DNA from: a virus
IMG/VR virus record: IMGVR_UViG_3300046703_000100
Coordinates: 1 to 64,000 of that record
Direction: 5' to 3' (one strand)
DNA: 64,000 nucleotides
In this document: positions 58,970 to 64,000 of the stretch, in pieces
How positions within the stretch are numbered: the first letter of the stretch is position 1
Layout: each line of letters begins with the position of its first letter
Translations under genes and position numbers: made by a program
Notes under the pieces: generated by a model
Database searches by the model: none
The model's input: the letters and a program-made list of their open reading frames with translations, nothing else
What the model was told of the DNA's origin: nothing

Positions 58970-60223
58970 TTAAATTCCTATAATCGTAGGGTCGGCACTA
59001 ATGGTTAATTCTTGCCCCTCTAACTGATTTTCGGCTTTGACATACTCTTTCACTGTGATGCCCCCTCTTACTTCTTTAGGAGCGAGTTTTGTTGCTTTCA
59101 TTCCATATTTGAAATGAGTTTTTGTATTATCAGAGAATATCTTTATGATAAGAGTAGCGTTATCTGTAAATTTTTCTATATCTATTTGACCAATATTGCC
59201 AGCCCCTCTCATAACTTCTTCAATCGTGAATTCTTCAAGAATTCTACCTAATGTAATGGTTACTGCCTTATCTCTAATGCCTCTCTGAACTACGTTTTTA
59301 TTACCTAATTCTTTTAAATCCTCTCGTGTGTATTTTACATCAATTTTACAACTCTGCAATGTATAAAGATAATCCTGAGCATCTGGATGAGCAGTTGCGG
59401 GTATGTACAAATAAATAGATACGCAATCTCCTAAAATACCAGCTATGTCTGTATCATTTAATACAAATACTTCTGGTGAAGTAGCAGATGTATACCAATA
59501 TTTTATAACATCGGAAGTATAACAATGGTCAACTGTAATTATTCCTGCTGAACCATAAGTAACCTGCCCTAAATCTATAGAAGTTTTCAAATCTAATAGA
59601 ATAGTTGACACTCCTGCTCTAACTCTAACAACTCTTAATATATATTTGTCAGTATTATCAGGAAGTTCAACAGGCATATAAGACGAAACATCTATTACCA
59701 CAGATTCATCGCTAACACTGCTTCCAACTATTTCTTGATTATTTATAATGTACTGATTTGCTCCTCTAAAAATTTCACCAGCTTCTCCAATAAAGTCAAA
59801 AGTTCTTTCTGCCTTTGTCTCTGGTGCTCCTATATTAAGACCCCATGAATTCGTTCTTAAATTAGGATACCAATATGTACCTTCGAATGTTCCATCATCA
59901 TTTGTTAAATAAGCGGAAATATCGAAAATAGATGTTTTGAAATCGTTCATTACTATTCCGTCTTCTCCGTCATTTCCTTTTACTTCATCATTAATTAATT
60001 TCTGCCAAAACTCTATATTACCATATTCTAACTGTGTTAAACGATAAGTAACATTTGGTGTTTTGTTCAAATAACCAACTAAATCTTCTCTACCAATTTC
60101 ATCAACACGCTCTCTATTAAGAGCGATAGCAGGGTCTATGGCTTGGGCACGGTCTATATTAGCAGACGCACCTATACCTAAAACCGGCGTTAATTTTGGT
60201 GCATAAAACGAACTGTGAATCAT
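58970..60223 (-). CDS. major tail tube protein (probable), 417 aa
   Basis: The start at 60223 is chosen because AAAGGAGGGC lies seven bases upstream; the longer frame to 60271 has no ribosome site. Beta-rich virion-like protein with no Cys-rich modules. NPTVTYRLT-like and KYTREDLKELGNKNVVQRG segments and its place before the chaperone and tape measure genes fit the tail tube protein. It is larger than usual (possible extra Ig-like domain), and no sheath gene accompanies it. Hairpins both before and after suggest a stable, abundant mRNA. Confidence 0.68.
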   Translation of the reverse strand: MIHSSFYAPKLTPVLGIGASANIDRAQAIDPAIALNRERVDEIGREDLVGYLNKTPNVTYRLTQLEYGNIEFWQKLINDEVKGNDGEDGIVMNDFKTSIFDISAYLTNDDGTFEGTYWYPNLRTNSWGLNIGAPETKAERTFDFIGEAGEIFRGANQYIINNQEIVGSSVSDESVVIDVSSYMPVELPDNTDKYILRVVRVRAGVSTILLDLKTSIDLGQVTYGSAGIITVDHCYTSDVIKYWYTSATSPEVFVLNDTDIAGILGDCVSIYLYIPATAHPDAQDYLYTLQSCKIDVKYTREDLKELGNKNVVQRGIRDKAVTITLGRILEEFTIEEVMRGAGNIGQIDIEKFTDNATLIIKIFSDNTKTHFKYGMKATKLAPKEVRGGITVKEYVKAENQLEGQELTISADPTIIGI

Positions 60224-60243
60224 ATTATTTGCCCTCCTTTGGC

Positions 60244-60343
60244 AATCTCTCTTTCGGAGATTTTTCTTCACCTTTAAGAAAAACCAAGAGATATACTTCT
60301 AATACTTCATACAATTATTACAATTAGCATTTTATCTAATGCT
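60244..60343 (-). promoter_or_regulatory. structured 5' untranslated region of the tail tube gene
   Basis: The 133-base gap (60224-60356) holds two hairpins: AATCTC/GAGATT (60244-60249 with 60257-60262) just before the ribosome site, and TAGCATT/AATGCTA (60325-60331 with 60338-60344). No convincing -35/-10 pair was seen on the - strand here. Confidence 0.4.
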
Positions 60344-60356
60344 ACTTACATATTCT

Positions 60357-60617
60357 TTATCTATTTTTCTTTATTGCTTTTATTTTTCGATTAAATCTTT
60401 GATTTTTTGTTCTTTCATCTACTCTTGCAAACCCGACTTCAAGTTTTGCAATACGTTCTTCTTCTTTTTCTTGTGATTTTTTAATTTCTTTAACGTCTAA
60501 TGTAAGATGTTTGAGGTCATTTGCGATAATTTTAACAAATCCTGCAACAGTTATAATTATACCAAGTATTTGTAATATCGTTAAAGACGCTCCAAGTATC
60601 CAATAAGAATTTGGCAT
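60357..60617 (-). CDS. membrane-anchored coiled-coil protein, 86 aa
   Basis: A hydrophobic helix (about 7-30) is followed by a coiled coil (KEIKKSQEKEEERIAKLE) and a basic tail. The layout recalls XhlA-like haemolysin or holin partners, but without a neighbouring endolysin this stays open. AAGGAGAA precedes the start. Confidence 0.55.
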   Translation of the reverse strand: MPNSYWILGASLTILQILGIIITVAGFVKIIANDLKHLTLDVKEIKKSQEKEEERIAKLEVGFARVDERTKNQRFNRKIKAIKKNR

Positions 60618-60629
60618 ATTATTTTCTCC

Positions 60630-61358
60630 TTATATTAACTGATAAATTTTATTTATTATTTCTGTAAAATAAGCGAACCAAAAGTCTCTATTAAAATTGC
60701 TTTTGCAGTGACATTTATCGCATAAACTAACTAAATTTTCTTCTTTACAGTTTGTTTTATTATAATCTATATGATGTATACTTAATTTTCTATTATTGTC
60801 TTTAAGTTCTTGTTTTTGTATTTTGTCACAGTATTGACATTTGTAATTATCTCTGTTTCTAATCGAGTCCTTAAAATCGTTTGTAAATTCAAAAGTATAA
60901 GGTTCTAAAGAACTCCAATTATTAAAATTGGGATTGTTTTCCCCCATCATTAATTTACTGTGTTCTGGACGTTTTTTACCTTTATGACTTTCAGTTTTTG
61001 TTCGAATTGGAATATCTAATTTTAATAACCAAGCATATATATTTTCATTAGAACAATTATATTCTTTTGCTATTTGAACAATGGATTTATTTTCATCTAT
61101 ATAATCTTTAGATAATTGTTCTATAGTAATATGAAATTTATTTTTGCAACAACTACGGCATAACGCTGTGCCATATAACGCCGAAGACCAACTTATTTTA
61201 CTATTACATTGTATACAATAATAATTTTGTTTATCTCGTCTTTGTCCGATTTTTAATAATTGTTTATTAGCACATTTTCGACATCTTGTAGATTGATAAT
61301 GTATTAATTTATTACATTCAATACAATGATTTTTTAAATAATATTTTTTCTTCTTCAT
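60630..61358 (-). CDS. HNH homing-type endonuclease with zinc ribbons and HTH
   Basis: 242 residues. N-terminal ribbons (CIECNKLI, CRKC, CIQC, CRSCC), a helix-turn-helix near 80-115 (SIVQIAKEYNCSNENIYAWL), then the HNH core CQYCD, SIHHIDYNKTN and LVSLCDKCH. It sits between tail terminator and the coiled-coil gene and has a private promoter at 61365-61393. No ribosome site precedes its ATG. A free-standing selfish nuclease. Confidence 0.88.
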   Translation of the reverse strand: MKKKKYYLKNHCIECNKLIHYQSTRCRKCANKQLLKIGQRRDKQNYYCIQCNSKISWSSALYGTALCRSCCKNKFHITIEQLSKDYIDENKSIVQIAKEYNCSNENIYAWLLKLDIPIRTKTESHKGKKRPEHSKLMMGENNPNFNNWSSLEPYTFEFTNDFKDSIRNRDNYKCQYCDKIQKQELKDNNRKLSIHHIDYNKTNCKEENLVSLCDKCHCKSNFNRDFWFAYFTEIINKIYQLI

Positions 61359-61364
61359 ACTACT

Positions 61365-61393
61365 ATTATACCATATTTTATGATAGATTGCAA
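61365..61393 (-). promoter_or_regulatory. private promoter of the HNH gene, next to the start codon
   Basis: Read on the - strand: TTGCAA (61393-61388), a 17-base spacer and TATAAT (61370-61365) preceded by TGG. The ATG at 61358 is six bases after the -10, about where transcription should start, so the mRNA may be leaderless. Confidence 0.78.
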
Positions 61394-61412
61394 GTTTTTT
61401 ACACTCTTAATT

Positions 61413-61910
61413 TTATTCTAACTTTCCTCGATTAACGGTAAGTGTGATAAGATGTCTGTATCTATCTATTGTCTCTAATTTCGATTTTTCTGTATCGAAT
61501 TTAATTGAAGTATCTCCAATTTTTAATACTCTTATTCTTCCTTCAGCAGTTTTTGATTGTATAATTGTACTTCTACCATCAGAAGATTTTTGAGTTATAT
61601 ATTTATAATAAGGACATCCGACTTTCATAATATCTATTATAAAATCTTTTAAATCCAATCTTTGTCCATCTGACGTACTAAACAGATTAATTAATACTTG
61701 ATAATCTCTTACTTCAGCATTGTCTCCCAATTCTCCATGATTAGTAACTGAACTTTCGCTTCTTACCGCAATTACTGGAAGATTTAATCCATATGCTTCT
61801 TCAAATCCTTTAACAACTGCAATTCCTGTCCATGAGGCAGATGCAAGTTGAGCAATGATGTAGTCGATTACACTCGCCTCGATATTGCGTGTTCTTCTGT
61901 AAATAGCCAT
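61413..61910 (-). CDS. tail terminator / head-tail connector-like protein, 165 aa
   Basis: Begins MAIYRRTRNIEASVIDYI with a central EVRDYQVLINLFSTSDGQRLD strand pair, and ends in a LITLTVNRGKLE strand. This is the alpha/beta pattern and length of tail terminator or neck proteins. It lies between the HK97 gp10-like and tail tube genes, the normal order. Identification is positional plus fold. Confidence 0.6.
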   Translation of the reverse strand: MAIYRRTRNIEASVIDYIIAQLASASWTGIAVVKGFEEAYGLNLPVIAVRSESSVTNHGELGDNAEVRDYQVLINLFSTSDGQRLDLKDFIIDIMKVGCPYYKYITQKSSDGRSTIIQSKTAEGRIRVLKIGDTSIKFDTEKSKLETIDRYRHLITLTVNRGKLE

Positions 61911-61912
61911 TA

Positions 61913-62482
61913 TTAAACTCCTGATTTAATTACTTTTATAAGATTTTGTAATTCATTGTCGAGCATTAATGTAGTACTTTCGATGTAGTTAATTCCTTTT
62001 ATTGGAGAATGTACGTGCATAAAATAATTGCCTTCTTTACCATGTTCATTTTTAATATAAGGAGAGTGTGTAAATCTTTCATTTCCAACACCTGTTCCTG
62101 CCATATTAAAATCGGGGGCGTGTCCATCAAAAGAACCTGGTACTGCTTTACCAGTTAAACCTGCCCAAGACATACCACCAAAATTTAGCAATGTCCAATA
62201 TTTTGCTATACTATTTAATTCAGGAATGTGCCCAATACCCCACCAAATTTGTGCTGTACCTGCTCCTGCTTGACCATATAATTTTATTGCTTGTATTAAA
62301 TTTCCAGTTTTACCACTTCTTTTAGAATTATCGGCAATATAATTTCTCATATACGCTAACATTTTTTCACCTAAAGAATAAGCTTCTGATTGAAAAATCA
62401 TCCAGTCTTTTTCAATAGTTTCGTGATAAATTATTTTAGAATCAAATTGGGGCGTTATAGATGCTGTTATGGAAAATTGCAT
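61913..62482 (-). CDS. HK97 gp10-like neck protein, 189 aa
   Basis: Helical N-terminal third with SEAYSLGEKMLAYMRNYI, then a Gly-rich region (YWTLLNFGGMSWAGLTGKAVPG) and a C-terminal helix LDNELQNLIKVIKSG. This suits HK97 gp10-type head-tail joining proteins. Three bases separate it from the next connector. Moderate certainty. Confidence 0.6.
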   Translation of the reverse strand: MQFSITASITPQFDSKIIYHETIEKDWMIFQSEAYSLGEKMLAYMRNYIADNSKRSGKTGNLIQAIKLYGQAGAGTAQIWWGIGHIPELNSIAKYWTLLNFGGMSWAGLTGKAVPGSFDGHAPDFNMAGTGVGNERFTHSPYIKNEHGKEGNYFMHVHSPIKGINYIESTTLMLDNELQNLIKVIKSGV

Positions 62483-62488
62483 ATTAAT

Positions 62489-63109
62489 TTACTTTCTTAT
62501 AGCAATTCCTAATTCTTTTAAATCTTTTTCCATTATTAATTGTATTTTTATCTCTGGATAAAATATTTTCGTTAAATCAAATTTAAATTTAGCATCATCT
62601 ATCCAGTAACCTTTTATTTCTATATATTCATTGGTTTCAGGTAAATAAAAATCAGGTGTATAAGTAGTATCGCCTAAGTCAAATGCTTTTGGTTCGTATA
62701 TCCATTTAATATCATTGTCGTCTAAAAATTGAGCGAAATTAACTTCCCATTGTGAATGAAAACAATTATCTTTATACCAAATTCGTTTACCATGAAAAAG
62801 AACTTTACCGAAATGAGGATGTTTTCTTCCTTGCATTTCTTTATGAAAACAATCTGCACATCTTCCTTTACCAGCGAAAACAGTTTGATGACTTGTTTCT
62901 TTACCGCATTTACAATAATAATGTTTATCTTGACAAGTTAATCCATGAATAAATTGATTATTATTACTGCCTCCATGTATTATTTTATTTTCTGGTCTTT
63001 TTTTACCAAACATAGAATTTAAAGAACCTTTATGAGAACAAGATTTACATCTTATCGATTTTGACCAAATTAATGTTCCACAATCAATACATTTATTATG
63101 TTTATGCAT
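62489..63109 (-). CDS. zinc-ribbon PD-(D/E)XK homing-type nuclease, 206 aa
   Basis: Two zinc ribbons in the first 95 residues (CIDCG, CKSC; CKCG, CADC) with NUMOD3-like GKKRPEN and GRKHPHFGK repeats. The C-terminal nuclease has SQWEVNFAQFLDDN (Glu), TYTPDFYLP (Asp) and YIEIKGYW (ExK), as in VSR/T7 endonuclease I-like enzymes. It splits two connector genes (stop and start overlap at 63109), an expected homing site. Confidence 0.85.
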   Translation of the reverse strand: MHKHNKCIDCGTLIWSKSIRCKSCSHKGSLNSMFGKKRPENKIIHGGSNNNQFIHGLTCQDKHYYCKCGKETSHQTVFAGKGRCADCFHKEMQGRKHPHFGKVLFHGKRIWYKDNCFHSQWEVNFAQFLDDNDIKWIYEPKAFDLGDTTYTPDFYLPETNEYIEIKGYWIDDAKFKFDLTKIFYPEIKIQLIMEKDLKELGIAIRK

Positions 63110-63471
63110 TATACTAATTTCCTATATATATATGCTCTGATAAAATGATAGGGTGATTCTCCTTCTAATTTATATTGAAGACGACCTGAAATACGCCATC
63201 CTTCAAAATATTCCTCTCCAACTTGTATTTTATAAGAATTAAGAAGTATTGAAAGATTTCTTGCTTCGATGATAATTTGTTTAGCATTGTCGGTAACTAT
63301 TCCTGGCATTGCCCAGGTAACTTTTTCAAATGCTAAATCAGTTACTATTGCTTTTATAGTGATTGGATTTAATTCTATATCGGTTTTGTTGTGTTCGTAT
63401 GGGTCATTATCGCTTGATATAGAAGGATATAATCTAATTGGTTGTGAATGGTCTCTGAAAACGGTTTTCAT
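63109..63471 (-). CDS. head closure / connector-like protein, 120 aa
   Basis: Beta-rich protein with MKTVFRDHSQPIRLYPS at the N-terminus and EEYFEGWRISGRLQYKLEGE near the end. Its place before the gp10-like gene and its size fit a head closure protein. It follows a weak AAAGAAAG site. Positional call. Confidence 0.5.
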   Translation of the reverse strand: MKTVFRDHSQPIRLYPSISSDNDPYEHNKTDIELNPITIKAIVTDLAFEKVTWAMPGIVTDNAKQIIIEARNLSILLNSYKIQVGEEYFEGWRISGRLQYKLEGESPYHFIRAYIYRKLV

Positions 63472-63562
63472 ATATTTACTTTCTTTTAATATTTATTTCT
63501 TATATTGTTCCATCGAATAATATTTTATAGTTTACTCCTTATGCACATATATCCCCTTTATA

Positions 63563-63706
63563 CTATTTCCGCAGGTCTTTATATTTTTCTTGGCACTCTA
63601 CGCATTTCATATTCTTATCACCAGAAAATATACCTTTATCATGGTCGCAAGGAATATACGGTGTCTGTGCACCTACTACAATACAAGTTACGCCTTTATC
63701 TTTCAT
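63563..63706 (-). CDS. zinc-binding mini-protein, 47 aa
   Basis: ATG at 63706 (- strand) after AAAGGAGAT. PCDHDKG and KCVECQ provide Cys/His ligands for one metal. It lies in the gap between the decoration-type gene and the connector. The remaining 91 bases to the next gene hold only seven-codon ORFs. Confidence 0.55.
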   Translation of the reverse strand: MKDKGVTCIVVGAQTPYIPCDHDKGIFSGDKNMKCVECQEKYKDLRK

Positions 63707-63715
63707 ATATCTCCT

Positions 63716-64000
63716 TTAAGCTGAAGCTTTCAATCTAATGGTTGCTATAACAGCAGTAATACTTGTTCCCATTTTATTCTCAACTCTGTAATAAGAGCTT
63801 GCATAGCAACCAACATTTATTTTGTTATCTGTGCCCAAAGTAGTTGTAAAATCAGCCCCATTTTGCCATAGTATAGCTTGTTCTCCACTAAAACCGATAA
63901 CCAATGCACAAGAGCCAGTAGCAGCAACTGTAACTGAAATAAGTCCAGCACCAGTTGACAAAGTGCAAGTTCCATCATCAGCCAATATAACAGTATTAGC
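63716..64000 (-). CDS. decoration or structural protein, 5' end beyond the window
   Basis: The frame is open through the right edge; a TTG at 63985 could be a start, but upstream codons (ANTVILA) continue in frame, so the gene probably extends out of the window. 95 residues visible, beta-rich, with DGTCTLSTG, SGEQAILWQNG and KINVGCYASS, like small capsid decoration or head fibre proteins. No family certain. Confidence 0.55.
   Translation of the reverse strand, partial: ANTVILADDGTCTLSTGAGLISVTVAATGSCALVIGFSGEQAILWQNGADFTTTLGTDNKINVGCYASSYYRVENKMGTSITAVIATIRLKASA

Noticed and set aside
1-64000. CRISPR arrays, insertion sequences, rRNA and standard tRNAs
   Set aside because: No regularly spaced repeats, transposase motifs or conserved rRNA/tRNA sequences were seen on either strand.

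Overview
This window is a segment of a tailed double-stranded DNA phage genome (Caudoviricetes). It is very AT-rich (I estimate about 30% G+C by eye) and almost gapless, with ATGA start/stop overlaps and clear AGGAG-type ribosome binding sites. A tail tube protein, a long tape measure protein, neck proteins and a hub/fibre module with no recognisable sheath suggest siphovirus morphology. Capsid and packaging genes are not in the window and probably lie beyond the right edge. Strong Shine-Dalgarno sequences and TTGACA/TATAAT-like promoters, often with an extended -10 TG, argue against a Bacteroidota host. I cannot name the host.

Layout. From 1 to 47536 all supported genes are on the + strand. 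Positions 1-9000 hold small Cys-rich or membrane proteins, a transglutaminase-like protein, a RuvB-like AAA ATPase, an HNH nuclease, a tyrosine recombinase, a CDA-fold deaminase and an M16 metallopeptidase. Positions 9000-20000 hold a nucleotide module (deoxyribosyltransferase-like, dATP/dGTP-pyrophosphohydrolase-like), an intein-split 5'-3' exonuclease, an anchored trypsin-like protease, an RNA-ligase-family protein, an amidoligase-like protein and three transport-like membrane proteins, one a full MFS carrier. Positions 20000-39300 are the replication and recombination core: beta-class DNA methyltransferase, PrimPol-helicase, RuvC-like resolvase, RecA, a bS21-like protein, an intein-split family B DNA polymerase, two PD-(D/E)XK nucleases, three calcineurin-like phosphoesterases and an SbcC/SbcD pair. 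Positions 40550-47030 form a glycan cassette: a GT2-GT32 fusion, three enzymes matching the UDP-2-acetamido-2,6-dideoxy-L-hexose pathway, and three more glycosyltransferase-like proteins.

From 47555 to the right edge the genes are on the - strand and read right to left in late-gene order: head-tail connectors, tail terminator, tail tube, chaperone-like genes, tape measure, distal tail and hub proteins, fibre proteins. This order is interrupted by two homing-type nucleases, one with its own promoter placed so close that its mRNA may be leaderless. The two transcription units converge between the sugar cassette and the fibre genes.

How the genes fit together. The phage carries most of its own replisome and recombination machinery, enzymes that act on the nucleotide pool, at least four peptidase-like proteins, and a set for making and transferring an unusual acetamido sugar to host surface or virion. 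Both intein insertions disrupt conserved catalytic regions of replication enzymes, and four free-standing nucleases share one style of N-terminal zinc ribbon. No tRNA, rRNA, CRISPR array or insertion sequence was found. No stretch over 300 bases lacks a gene.
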